Of a DNA stretch of 64,000 bases, positions 12,602 to 24,752 are shown piece by piece. The translations under genes were made by a program, and so were the position numbers. Position 1 is the stretch's first letter. Every line of letters begins with the position of its first letter. The stretch comes from Homalodisca vitripennis (Eukaryota; Arthropoda; Insecta; Hemiptera; Cicadellidae): positions 146,717,501 through 146,781,500 of the forward strand of contig NC_060212.1 of the NCBI RefSeq assembly GCF_021130785.1, written 5' to 3'. The notes under the pieces were generated by a model. That model was given only the letters and a program-made list of their open reading frames with translations, ran no database searches and was not told where the DNA came from.

Positions 12602-13322
12602 CTGATACAATTGACTAATTGTGATGTGATAACAAACATGCTTTATAAATATGTTTCATTGTTAATAATTGTAATGTTTTTAAAACATTAGATTATTATG
12701 CTCAATACTTTTATACGAGTAATTGTAAAAAGTAACCAGAATACGATGCACAATCAAACAATACAGTGAATTATTTTTATTCCAAAAAGTAATAAACTTA
12801 CATCAAATTTGATTTAATCTCCTTCAAAGTACTTTTCCTTGACTTTTTGATGCTCAGTCATGGCCCTCTCACTGTCAAGAAATGGTGTCAAAATGTTTTC
12901 AACAGATTCATAAGTTTTTAAATTGACCACACTTGTATACATGCTTACCACATTTTTGCTATAGACAGATTTTAACATTTCATGAGCTTCTATCGTATTC
13001 TTTTGCTACTTAAAACAAAATTTAATGTTAATGCGTTGTTCTAAATACATGACAGACACAATAAACACCTCACTCTAGCGGCTCTGTCAGACAACTGATA
13101 GCTGCAGCGTTTTGAAACTTGTCACTGCCTGTCCCAACAGATCACACTTATAGGCAAAATCCATTATATGGATGTAGTATCAGTAGTTGCTGCTATAAAA
13201 ATTAAATCACCGTATTTCGTGATCACACCTGGTATTATCGTAGACAAATTTTTCTTTTTTACAGTGGATATCTGATGTGAAGGTTTTTTTTGGAGACAAA
13301 CAGCAACAAAGATTTTTGACAC
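12602..13322. other. No recognisable gene
   Basis: AT-rich spacer downstream of the DNAJB11 gene. Its right edge (13323 up to the stop codon at 13623) is the likely 3' UTR, with AATAAA-type signals on the minus strand at 13324-13329 and 13408-13413. Confidence 0.5.
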
Positions 13323-13622
13323 GTTTATTGTTTTGTACAATGAAAAATTAATATGCAATTGATAACAATAAATTATGTACAGGAGCTTAGCATCTTTACA
13401 AACACGCTTTTATTATAATTACAAAATCGATAAACAAATACAAACACATGAGGACAGTGGACAAAGTTTGTACATTAAAATAATGTCTGTTAAACACAAT
13501 GAGATCTTCGACTCGGCTATCTCGGAAATGGTTACGGTCACATCTCGCAGTCAACCGGTGATAATAAATAATGTGTGCACACAGTACACAACGTACAATG
13601 ACCCTCAGGTCTGGCCCTACAT

Positions 13623-13687
13623 CTAAAATCCTCCGAGTCCATTATATACCGTGTTCACAGAATTCTGATTCAGAATCTTCTTTATTG
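13623..13687 (-). CDS. DNAJB11: DNAJB11 terminal coding exon
   Basis: After the acceptor TTTCAG the exon supplies two bases that complete a split alanine codon, then [20 protein letters not shown] and TAG. This matches the family C-terminus (..NGL-GG/QGY). Its phase joins exactly to the donor at 15016. Confidence 0.92.
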
Positions 13688-16657
13688 CTGAAACAAGAGA
13701 AAATGCAAATACAATATATTGTAACGTATTCATTTAGATAAGTTAATAACTAATAACATTCAGAGATTTTATGCATTGCATTAACCAATATAAATGCCCA
13801 TATCTTATTTCTGAAAAGTTGTATGTCTCAATTAATATGAACCTTATGCTTTACATATAGCTTTAATCTTTTTATGACTAAGTGCAATTTCAGCAGCATG
13901 TAGTTGGCACTTTTGTTAATTTTTAATAAAGTACAAGTTTTAAAAGATCCTGAAAGGCTACTTCTTTTCTGTCTATCAAAATGTTAAAGAATTCTTTTTA
14001 TATTCTAAATGGTGATTAAAATTTCGCAACATGAAAAAATCAATTCAAATAATTCATTATTCATATTAGCGAGAGTATCTGTAATATAGAATATTGTTCA
14101 TTGACCATCAGAAATCTCAATTTAATACTGTATATACTTTTTGGCTTAATCTTGTTAAACTTATTCTTTTGACAAGATGTCAACAAGACTGTCTTAAGAT
14201 AAGGCATCATAGTACTCTTTGATTTGCTGAGAACAAATTGTAGCAAATATGAAATAGTTTAAACAAAAATTTTTAAACGTTTTATAAACAAAAAATTCTA
14301 AATTGATAAAAATGGCCTGCTATTTAGAAAAGAACCAACAGCTGGTTTGTGAGTTTAAAATTACAAAATGTTCATATGCTATACTTGTAAACATATCACT
14401 GAAAAATAATAATTATGTGTTTGTTGTATTTTCAACAAAATACGAAATGGCGGCCAGTTAAAACGCTAACAGTAAATTTTACAAAAACTTCAGCCTGTAC
14501 AAAAATGTTCAATTTTTTAAAATTTGATGCTACAATCAGCAGTATTTGAGTCATTAAATCACACAAAAAGTAAAGTGTTGTTACATTCTCTTGTGGCTTG
14601 TGGTTAAGTGTAAAATTATCAATAACAAACAATTTAAATTAATAAATTACTCCTTTTCTAAAATAAGCAACCATAACTCAGGACATGATCAAATAAAATA
14701 AAGAAATTATGTGGTAATACAAAATTTCACATTAACTTGGTTTTAATAAATTCACATTAACTTGTCTACAAACATATTACACCTAATCATTTCAATAATT
14801 TTCTGTTTTAACAATCCTCTGATAAAGCATAGATTAAATTACAGTTAATTGGATTTCACTAATAAAATAATATAATCACATATTTTATGAAAAAAAAATC
14901 CAATTACTGTATTACTAATTAATATAAATGATCCAAAATAGAAAACCTATATTATAATGCCTATAAAAATATTGAAATCTATAATCTAATACTGAAAAAG
15001 AATCAATTATATTACCTTCTTTGTCCTCATTAGAAAGTTCGGACTTTGGAAACTCAACATCAAATGTTATGTACAGAGTTCCATGTAGATTATTATTTTC
15101 ATAGTTAGGCATTCCCTCGCCCTTCTTTCGGATACGTGCTCCTGGCCATGTTATCTTGTCCCTTGTCACCACCACTTTACGGCCATCCAGATGTTCAATC
15201 TCCATGGAGAACCCAACCAGGGCATCCTGTAGTGACAGAGTGACGTTGGTGTAGAGATCATCCCCACGGCGCTCAAACGTCCTGTGTGGCATCGTCCGGA
15301 TTCGAAGAACTAGATCTCCTGGATCTCCATCAATGTGGGGCTCTCCTTCTGCTACAAATCTAGTCTCCTGACCGTCTGTCATACCTGGCTCCACCTCTAT
15401 CTCCAGTGTCCGTTCCTCATTTACGAGTCTGAGTAAAGAAGATTAAATGATATTTTAACATACCACAGTTCAAGACCTACATACATTGATACATCACAAG
15501 AAAAATGCAATTTATTGCAGACACCTGAAGAACTTCTCACCAAGACTATGCCTAAAAGTTCTGAAAATAACAATCAGAATAAAGAAGACGAGGAAAAAAT
15601 CCTAAAGAGAGGTGAGAAATGGTTTACATTGAACACAAATCGTTCACCCAAAAAAGCCAACTTTTGAACTTCTAATAAACGCATCACAAAAGAAAATCAA
15701 CAATCAAGGTTAGTAATCCTCATTGAATCAGAAAAATTCAATAAATTACAAACAAAATTAGAAGAAAACATAAATCTAATAAAACAGTTTTCATAGAACA
15801 AATGTTAAATTTTTAATCTGCTGAGTCAACCAAGGGAGGAAATTTCTAGGTATAGACCAGATAAACAGCCATGAATTAAAGACCACAGGTAAGTAACAAA
15901 GTTTTCAAAAACTGAAGCTTTAATTGAATAAACAGTTATTTTAGCTATAAAATTAATATTTAATAAAAGACTTTAATTTAATTTTTTTTTTTTAGTATTT
16001 TTAACTAAAGATTTGGCATTTTACAGAATGCTTCAGAGCAGCCGCCCACAATCTTCTGTGTTGAATTATAGCAGCTGTGATGTGATAAACTGCAATTCTA
16101 TTAAATGTCATAAAAATTGTTAAAATCTAGCATTTAAAATACAGGATGTGCCCGAAAACGAGGGTCACAGGTTTGAATCTTGAAAATTTTAAATAGGAAG
16201 ATTGGTCGTACAGCACATTTGAAGGTGTTTAAATTCTGAACAATTTAGTACAAGTTTTTTATTAAATATCTTAGGACTTGTCCAAATGGCAAGGATTTTG
16301 TAACCATGACTCACCACGTTACTGCTAAAATAGAGACATAATTCACTAAATTGATATCTTGGGGGATGAGTCTGGTGGTTCCAGTGTTCTTTGGAATGTT
16401 AGTTGCTAATTTAGTCACTTCATAAAACTTTGAAATGACGAACTGTTGAATGGCTACAAAATCCAAGAGAGAAAAAAATTACTATACATGTCATTTAGAT
16501 CATTATTTCACCAAGAATTCAGTTCCAAGAACATAGGATAAAAATAATACTAACCAGTAATTAGTAACAAGGTTGAGAATATATATATATAATTTCAAAT
16601 TTATATTTAAATTATTAAAGGATATATTTGGGTGTTTTTCCAGACATAATATACACC

Positions 16658-16715
<58 letters not shown>

Positions 16716-19098
16716 GGTGTATATTATGTCTGGAAACACCCAAATATATCCTTTAATAATTTAAATATAAATTTGAAACCTCTTACAATCGTGATAGAGA
16801 TTGGGCATCTACTTTTTGGAACAATGTTTTGTTATGTCACACCAACGGGGGACGTCCCTGCCGAGGGTATCGTGAATATTCTTAATGGAAGCCTATACCT
16901 TGTGATACATAATTTTAAAGGTAATAGCTTACTGAATTTGAATGCCACAAACCGCATCTCAAAGGAATTATTCTATCAGAAAATAGAGCATTTTTAGTAT
17001 TGAAAATTTTACTGATGTTCAAACAATGTAATTTTAACATGGTTCTTGCCACAAAATGTGTTACACTAATTTTTTAGCATTTTTTTAAATGTTCAATTAA
17101 AATAAAATAAACAATTTATTTTTAAGCTGGTTTCATTAGTACAAATTTACCAGTTTTTATTACAATGAATAAAACTTATGAGTCACTTTCTCTGATTACT
17201 TATGAATCTGTACTTGGTGTTTTCCAGTCAGCAGGAAGGTTTAAAGAGACAAAGGTCACTAGCCTATGAGAAACATTATTGTGTTATTAATCATCTGGTC
17301 TACAGGTTTCAGTTTGTTGAGCATGGAGCTTTCACTAGACAGGTCTAAGCTTGGGAATTACAAATGGGGACAAAGGTCATATCATTCCTGTCGAGTTAAT
17401 CAGTGTCTCTGAAGCATTGCTGTCAACAAGTTATCTAATTACAGTAGTTCAGTTTTTATTTGGCATTTTAATGGAATTGTCTGAAAGAGAACGAAATTAC
17501 TCTGTTGATGATGCGAGGATATCGCGATCGTCAAAGATCTTATCGGGAAGTTTGTAATTTGTTTAATGACACTTTCCCAGAAAGGAATCCCATAAGTGTT
17601 TCAACAATATCAAAAACTATTGAGCGTTTTGAAATGACAGGGAGTGTACGTAATCGGCTAAAGTCGGGTAGGATACAATCTGCAACAGATGAAGAACATG
17701 CACTAGATGTTTTGCAAACATTTATTGAAGACCCACATACATCGCTCAGAAAAAGCTGCACAGCAACATGATATGCACCCTATGTCTGTAAGTAAGATTT
17801 TGAAAATTAATAAATACAAACCATTTAAAGTTCATTTAGTCCAACAGTTAAGTGAGGATGATTACGACAGAAGAGTTGAGTTTTGTGAACTTGTGATGCG
17901 CAAATGTGATGACAATAGAGATTTTCTGACCAACATACTATTTTCTGATGAGGCAACTTTTTTCCTAAATGGCAATGTTAACAGGCACAATTGCCGTTAC
18001 TGGGCTAGTGAAAACCCACATTGGATTACTGAGTCCCATTCACAGCAACCACAAAAACTGAACGTATGGTGTGGAATTTTAGGTAACAAAATTGTTGGAC
18101 CCTTTTTTCATCAATGGAAATTTAAATGCCGAACTTTACTACAATATGCTCCAAAATGAAATAATCCCAGCTATTCAAATTGCATCAGGAGAATACTTTG
18201 ATAATGTATGGTTTCAGCAGGATGGTGCTCCACCCCATTATGGGAGACAGGTAAGAGAGTATTTGGATTTAAGGTTTCCTCATAAATGGATTGGCCGAAG
18301 AGGAGAAATCGAATGGCCTCCAAGATCTCCGGATTTGTCACCAATCGATTATTTTCTATGGGGTCATTTAAAATCCAATGTTTATAGAAGAAAGCCTCAT
18401 AATTTGGAAGACCTAAGAAACAGGATTATAGAGGAGATTGCTTTGATAACTGAAGAAATGTTAGGCAACTCTGTCGAATCATTTTACACAAGATTGGCTC
18501 ATTGTCAAACCGTAGAAGGAACACAGTTTCGAACAATTGCTTTGACACCAAATGCAGGTAAAACGTTTGTTGTAAGACTTTTCTAACAGCATACATTATT
18601 TTTTATTTGTAATAAGAAATCAATAAACATAAGTATTTCCATAATTGTACTGTAATAAAAACTGGCAAATTTGTGCTAATAGAACCAGCTTAAAATGAAA
18701 ATTTTTGTTTTATTTAATTGAACATTTAAAAAAAATGCTAAAAAATTAGTGTAACACATTTTGTGGCAAGAACCATGTTAAAATTACATTGTTGAACATC
18801 AGTAAATTTTCAATACTAAAAAATGCTCTATTTTCTGATAGAATAATTCCTTTGAGATGCGGTTTGTGGCATTCAATTCAGTAAGCTATTACCTTTTAAA
18901 ATTATGTATCACAAGGTATAGGCTTCCATTAAGAATATTCACGATTACCCTCGGCAGGACGTCCCCCGTTGGTGTGACATAACAAAACATTGTTCCAAAA
19001 AGTAGATGCCCAATCTCTATCACGATTGTAAGAGGTTTCAAATTTATATTTAAATTATTAAAGGATATATTTGGGTGTTTCCAGACATAATATACACC

Positions 19099-19172
<74 letters not shown>

Positions 19173-22100
19173 AAGCTCATACATACAGGGTGTTTCCTAA
19201 AGGTGTTCCAATATTGTGGTATTTTGTTCTAGACGTGAAAATGAGCAAAAAACTTCATATGGAGGTATGTCCTAAACTTTTTAGTTTTCCGTCTATCTGT
19301 CTATATGTGATTTTTATCAAAAAAGTTATATCTTTTATACCAGTAAAGATAAAGTTATTAAACTTTGCAGTTGTGTTGGCCTTTTTTATGCCCATTTGAG
19401 AAAAAAATATGAACAAATTATCTTTATCGGTTTCAAAATGGCAGCCAATCATAAATTTTTATGTTAAATTCCGCAAAATCGATACCCTGTATGAAAATTT
19501 TACAAGAATATTAAAATGTTGTAAACTTTATTCTAAATCTAACAGTGGTTGTTTCATTAAAATCGAATAACAAACAACTGATTAGTACTACCAAACATAA
19601 TACCATGCTTTACACATTACACAACATGAAGTATAGTTTTCTAAACTGTTTTACTCTGAACAGCTGATTTAAAGTCAATGAACTGATTACTGTGAACAGC
19701 TGTTTATTTAAGCTATTAAAAGTTATTTATGTTTCTGGCATGGTTTGCATTTTACTCATAACTAACTTAACCTATTTTCTTCTGTAATGTAAAAGTTGTT
19801 TTGTCTCCATTCCAATTACTTTAGTATAAAGTATTGTTTGTTTTAATTAGTAAATGTTTATGATTTAGTTTCTTTTCATTAGAAACAGGAATGGCAAATA
19901 ATGATATTACCAATTTTACCAACGCTTATATGCAGAGTGATAACCCAAGAGTGAGCATCCCTCATGGAAAACATTCCAAAGTCTAGCAGCTTGGGTAAAA
20001 GAGACTGGCCAAGTGCAACCTCACCACAATAAATCCAAGGAAATTGTAGGACTAGTTACGAGTGAGAAAGGTCTCGAGATTATAGCAGCTGCTTTTCAAA
20101 ATACTCACGACACAATCTGCTGAATTTCTCCTGACTTTGGCACAAGTCCATCATCTATTTGCAGAATAGTGAAAGCTCATAAAATGCACCCTTTTAGATA
20201 ATTATCAGAGGAAGATTACATGTACAGGATGAACTTTTGCCCATTGGCAAGGGACCTGATAAAAATCCTCATTTCTTTTGATATTTTTTATGGTGTGAAA
20301 CCACGTTCTTCAGCAATGATGAAGTAAATCGCATATGCGCTATTGGGCATTTGAAAATTCTCACTGGATGCTTGAGGTTGACAATTAAAGGTATTGGGCA
20401 TTTGACATGTATGCAGTATAATCTGAAATGTAATTGTTGGTCCTTATTTCTTTAAAGGTACATTAACTGGAGTAGTGTACAACAATTTCCTAATAAGTAC
20501 ACTTGAAAATTTTGAACATCTTTAAGGGAACATAACATAGAATCTAAAAATTAAAATATATCTAAAGAATTTTAATAACATAATTATACTGACATGTAAG
20601 TTATGCTGCTAGTTATGACATATGTTTTTATAATTAGTAAACTGTAAAAGGATTAATATTTTTCCCAAACAATTAGTTTTAAATCAGTAATTACTAAGAG
20701 CAATGCTTGAATCGTATTATAATACAGTTTTTTTCAATGTAAAATAGAGGATAGAAATGAAGTTTAAAATGTTCCTTTTTTAATGACCTTTAATTTGATG
20801 TGCCATACAACCTGTTTTTTATTTAAAACTTTTTGAGCACAGGGGTTTATTGTATTGCTCTTTGTGAACGACAGGATATTGCGGCCTGGTGGTAAGGAAC
20901 ACCTTGTGTGTGTGTGTGTGTATATATAAATATATTTTGTGACCCTGATATTTGCTTTCAGCAATAAAATTCTATTATGACATTTGACTCTTGGCACCCA
21001 AAATATTAATTTACACTACAATACGATGTTTAATAACCAACTTACTTGACATTTGGGCACTCATCACAGACAGTCTGCTGCATCATCTGGAACCGGCCAG
21101 GCCCCAGCTGTCTTGTTGTCATCTCTTGTCTACAGTTGCACTTACGAGTACCCTTCGCAGGCCTCATAACTGGTTTATTACGTGTGATCTATAAGAAAAA
21201 TTAAAAAGTCAGATATGTTAAAAATAACCATTTTCCACTTCTATGGAAAAGTCAATTTTACAATGTAGTAAATTTCATGGTGGTCAATATTACTTAGTAA
21301 TAAGTTGGACACATCACGCTTGTTTATGTACATCCAACTTAAGCAATTTTGATTTTACGTCTTTTGTGATGTGAAAAGAGCCAATATATTAATTTATGTT
21401 GCAGTAATATTTTGGATGATTTAATGATGGATTAATAAATCATCATCTTCCATTTCCTTTCCATTAAAATGCATTTTATGAGGCACACAAAAAACATTAT
21501 GGATTTAATAAGCCGCACAAAACTCAAGGGTTTGAATGAATAGTGACGTGAGAAATATGTGAGTAACACATTTTAGAGTTTTTTGTATTAATATTTGAGA
21601 GTGGGAGGTTATATAATTTTAAAATTTGTTAAACTTTTTGATATATATTTTTCATTATAATTGTGAATTTTATAAACTTTGGTGATAAAACAAATAGAAA
21701 AAGGTGGCAGTCCAAAGATTTTCTTGGGCTGAATGATTGTAATGCTGCATCTACCAGGATAGTTGAAAGACAATCAAATAAGACATTTCATTTGCATGTT
21801 CTAGAACAGCTGGATAAATTCAGTACAATTTAATTGAAAAATTGGACAGCATTGATTACATGTACTGTATTATAATTGTGTTACTTAGTGCATATGCAGT
21901 AACTGAAGTTTATTTTTCAAACAATGGAATATTTTACTAATTTACTTTGATAATTCAAGTAATTAAAAAGTACTTCTTGTATTGTCAACATGGTATATCA
22001 GACTTTCTGTAATGTATTTAGTCTTTTGTGTGTATGGCACATCTTCATCTTCATGTTTGATATGATTTTTAAATTTTATTTAGAATTATTTTAAACTTGT

Positions 22101-22512
22101 TCTAATATAAAATGTAATAAAACCTACCTCTATAAAATTTCCACTGTAGAGCTCCTCTAAAGTTACGTATAAGTCCATCGTTATGGTGGCACCCTTGGGT
22201 GTATCTCGGGACTCCTGACCTCCACCACCAAAGAAACCAAAATCTCCAAAGAAACTTGCAAACGGATCGGCCCCACCCATTCCCCCACTATCTTTCTTCA
22301 CACACTCTTCACCGCAACGGTCATACAGTTCCCGCTTCTCTTCATTAGACAAGACCGAATAGGCATCATTAATATCACTGAACTTCTCTGAAGCTCTTGG
22401 GTCATCAATGTTCTTATCTGGGTGCATTTTTTGTGCTAAAAGTCTATATGCCTTTTTAATCTGGTTTTTTGAAGCATGTCGTGGTACATTTAAAATGTTA
22501 TAGAAATCTCGC
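13623..22512 (-). CDS. DNAJB11: DNAJB11 / ERdj3 co-chaperone gene (4 of about 5 coding exons)
   Basis: Encodes a type-I-like Hsp40 of the endoplasmic reticulum that delivers unfolded secretory clients to BiP and stimulates its ATPase. Coding exons on the minus strand are 22128-22512 (J domain and G/F region), 21046-21188 (cysteine motif), 15016-15428 (C-terminal substrate domain) and 13623-13687 (last 21 codons with stop). All junctions have GT/AG and matching phases, giving 334 residues. Family members have about 355, so only the N-terminal signal peptide is missing. That exon should lie right of 22512 and was not found. The 5.6-kb intron 15429-21045 holds two Tc1/mariner-type elements. Drosophila's orthologue is shriveled. 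Coding sequence looks intact. Confidence 0.95.
15016..15428 (-). CDS. DNAJB11: DNAJB11 exon, C-terminal substrate-binding domain
   Basis: 413 nt. It begins by completing a lysine codon split at 21046, then [56 protein letters not shown] and [20 protein letters not shown]. These are the beta-rich DnaJ C-terminal domains, nearly identical in pattern to insect and human DNAJB11. It ends ..EDKE plus one base before GTAATA. Confidence 0.95.
16593..16660 (-). repeat. Solo inverted terminal repeat of the mariner-like family
   Basis: 68 bp matching, in reverse complement, the first 66 bases of the element at 16713 (CAGGGTGTATATTATGTCTG...), with a 2-bp insertion in the A-run before CACCC. It abuts the TA array from the left, so the array is flanked by two outward-facing copies of the same element end. 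Confidence 0.85.
16661..16712. repeat. (TA)n microsatellite between two transposon ends
   Basis: About 26 TA units between ACACCCTG (left) and CAGGGTGT (right). TA is the target duplicated by Tc1/mariner elements. Confidence 0.92.
16713..19101 (+). mobile_element. Tc1/mariner-superfamily transposon with 451-bp inverted repeats
   Basis: The ends CAGGGTGTATATTATG... (16713) and ...CATAATATACACCCTG (19101) are inverted repeats that continue with few mismatches for about 451 bp (16713-17164 and 18651-19101). That is far longer than the usual mariner repeats of about 30 bp. TA lies outside each end, inside TA arrays. The 2389-bp element carries a transposase on the plus strand and lies in an intron of DNAJB11 in opposite orientation. 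Some inner bases of the repeats read as short open frames (for example 16773-16997), which I regard as chance. Confidence 0.92.
17471..18586 (+). pseudogene. Mariner-like transposase with three frameshifts
   Basis: Starts [10 protein letters not shown] (17471). A helix-turn-helix N-terminus follows ([40 protein letters not shown]). The DDE/D catalytic blocks are FSDEATF (first D), [14 protein letters not shown] (second D) and [15 protein letters not shown] (third D). I count 36 residues between the second and third D. Three single-base shifts, near 17495, 17750 and 18100, break an otherwise clean frame of about 370 codons. The last two fall at an A5 and a T6 run. The enzyme would cut and paste at TA. 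It ends ..VVRLF-stop at 18586. Confidence 0.88.
19102..19169. repeat. (TA)n microsatellite at the right transposon end
   Basis: About 34 TA units directly after ACACCCTG. A further CAGGGTGT-type end starts 16 bp beyond, at 19186. Confidence 0.92.
19186..20560 (+). pseudogene. Decayed Tc1/mariner-type element
   Basis: It starts TA|CAGGGTGTTTCC, an end resembling that of the neighbouring element. Fragmentary transposase similarity follows at 19892-20520: [32 protein letters not shown], a shifted match to FFSDEA, and a [15 protein letters not shown] block. These correspond in order to blocks of the mariner-like protein at 17471-18586. Many stops and frame changes; no right terminal repeat found, so the right limit is approximate. 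Confidence 0.6.
20561..21045. other. Intron sequence without other features
   Basis: Part of the large DNAJB11 intron. A short (TG)n run lies at about 20907-20921. Nothing else recognised. Confidence 0.6.
21046..21188 (-). CDS. DNAJB11: DNAJB11 exon, cysteine motif
   Basis: 143 nt from acceptor TTATAG to donor GTAAGT. It encodes [39 protein letters not shown] and VCDECPNVK, with the C-X-C and C-X2-C pairs that in ERdj3 replace the zinc repeats of canonical DnaJ. It starts in phase 0 and ends with two bases of a lysine codon. Confidence 0.94.
22128..22512 (-). CDS. DNAJB11: DNAJB11 exon, J domain
   Basis: 385 nt. After a strong acceptor (GACTGTTTCAG) it encodes [20 protein letters not shown], the HPD motif in [12 protein letters not shown] that activates the Hsp70 ATPase, YDRCGEEC, a G/F-rich stretch ([16 protein letters not shown]) and [15 protein letters not shown] before GTAGGT. 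The open frame runs on upstream to an ATG at 22592, but the splice acceptor and family alignment support an exon start at 22512. Confidence 0.95.
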
Positions 22513-24011
22513 CTGAAACAGTCACACTTAATTAATACAAGCCGCAAATTGCTCAACAATGGACTAAATAAAATTATGAACAAATACTCCATTTAATGGT
22601 TGCCAACATTGAACAAATATGACTACTTTCAAAATCAATTCAAAACAATTAATTCGGACAAAATGCAAATACATAACATAATACGAGACCTGAGTGCTTT
22701 CAACTCATCTTATGTTATGTTTTGACAGCATGTTGTGATCTGTGTTTTATGATCATCATAATTTGAATTTATTCGATAATATTGAATTTAAGATATTTAT
22801 TATAAATGTATTTAAAACTTGTTTCACAAATAACTATCATCTAAGTTTTGATTCGCACAATACTGAATTTTTTATTGCTAAAATAATTATATGCATGGGC
22901 ATTCATCAAGAGACACTACTTGTCTACGCACTATTTGTACAATAACAATGATTTAAATTAAGCAGAAATCGCTATTCACCAATTAAACTAAAATAATTCA
23001 TTAGCTTATTGCTTATTGGCAATCATTTGCTTTTCTCAACAACTTCAATTGAACTGCCAAATCTAAAGAATGTGTTTGGGTCTATCATACTTAGACACTC
23101 AGGTCTTTATTCCAGTTGGTATTGACTATTTTTCACTGCTAGGAAGCAACTTGACAACATTGCATAATTTGTATTGGTAATGATCAAGAACAGGCCACCT
23201 GCAATCTAATGGACTTCATTCATGGTGCTTGTAATTTAGTCAGTGAATGTTTAAGTAAATTTGCCAATTTCCATTTTTCATTTCACTCATATAATCAGAG
23301 TTTGCTTTGTTGGTGATTTTTTTTGTAAACCAGACACGGCAAGTAAAATATACTAAGATTGTGAATCAGTAATAAAACATTCAATTGAATCTCTCACATT
23401 TTTTGGAAATGATAAGCACAATACGAGAAGTTGTTTCAAGAGTTCTTTTCCTTCAGTGTAAAATAAATGCAAAGCAAATTTAACCCTAATATAATTTCAA
23501 ACAAATTTTATATATATATTCTTACAAACTCATTTTAAGTTTATTGGCTTTTAAATGTTGTGTTAAATCAAAGATTGTATCACATGGACATCTCAAAATC
23601 ATAAAAAAATGAACAATGAAAAAAAACAATACTGCACTTAACTGTGCACCATGAACTTGACTGATAACAATTTGGAAGAACTTATATAATTTACTACCAA
23701 ATGATACTTTGATTTAACAATAACAATGTTTTACTATGGTTTTGAGATATGTAATGCATTTACATGAACATTAACTACCTAGGTCCTAAACATTTCACTA
23801 ATAGCCTAAAAAGATATCACTAGACCAGGCAGAAATATGAAAAGAATCATTGGTAACCAAACTTTTCCCAACGCTGGACCAATGGTTGACTCCAAAACTC
23901 ATTAAATAAAAACTAAACACTGTTTTAGTTAACACACCGGTGAACTTTGTCTTGTTCTCTGTTGTAAGAAAATTAATCTACAGCAGAGGACATCATACAC
24001 TCCGATAATTT
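22513..24011. other. Probable 5' intron of DNAJB11, nothing recognised
   Basis: The missing signal-peptide exon of DNAJB11 must lie to the right of 22512. I saw no candidate here with a hydrophobic leader ending two bases into a codon before GT. AT-rich, no repeats. Confidence 0.5.
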
Positions 24012-24067
24012 ATTATTCATAAATTATCTTTACTTGCTAGTGGCATATTACAATAAAGTATGCAAGT
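24012..24067. repeat. 56-bp direct repeat, copy A, flanking UBE2D
   Basis: Perfect 56-bp match to 24697-24752. It begins ATTATTCATAAATTATC and ends AAGTATGCAAGT. It lies 77 bp beyond the stop codon of the UBE2D frame on its 3' side. Confidence 0.95.
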
Positions 24068-24144
24068 TTCTTATTGTTTTGTAAGTTTTGGAACATTTTT
24101 TGATAACTAGTATAAACGTGGGTGTCGATTTAATGGCCGAATCA

Positions 24145-24639
<495 letters not shown>

Positions 24640-24696
24640 CTATCAAAAGACTTAGGATCGGAAAATACAAGATTTATTTACAATACAAAATACAAG

Positions 24697-24752
24697 ATTA
24701 TTCATAAATTATCTTTACTTGCTAGTGGCATATTACAATAAAGTATGCAAGT
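24697..24752. repeat. 56-bp direct repeat, copy B, flanking UBE2D
   Basis: Perfect copy of 24012-24067, 108 bp upstream of the UBE2D start codon. The sequence between it and the start includes two TACAAGATT-type blocks next to the repeat. Confidence 0.95.

Noticed and set aside
16503..16764. Overlapping open frames on both strands encoding Tyr-Ile repeats
   Set aside because: They are translations of the (TA)n array and the flanking transposon ends, not genes.
16773..16997. 74-codon frame inside the mariner-like element
   Set aside because: It lies wholly inside the long inverted repeat, and the right copy does not preserve it as a protein.
20991..21194. Plus-strand 67-codon frame
   Set aside because: Antisense to the DNAJB11 cysteine-motif exon, which has clear family similarity and splice sites.
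22513..22592. Hydrophobic upstream extension of the DNAJB11 J-domain frame ([13 protein letters not shown]...) as the signal peptide
   Set aside because: A strong splice acceptor at 22513-22514 coincides with the family exon boundary just before RDFY, and the extension does not resemble known DNAJB11 leaders. It cannot be fully excluded.
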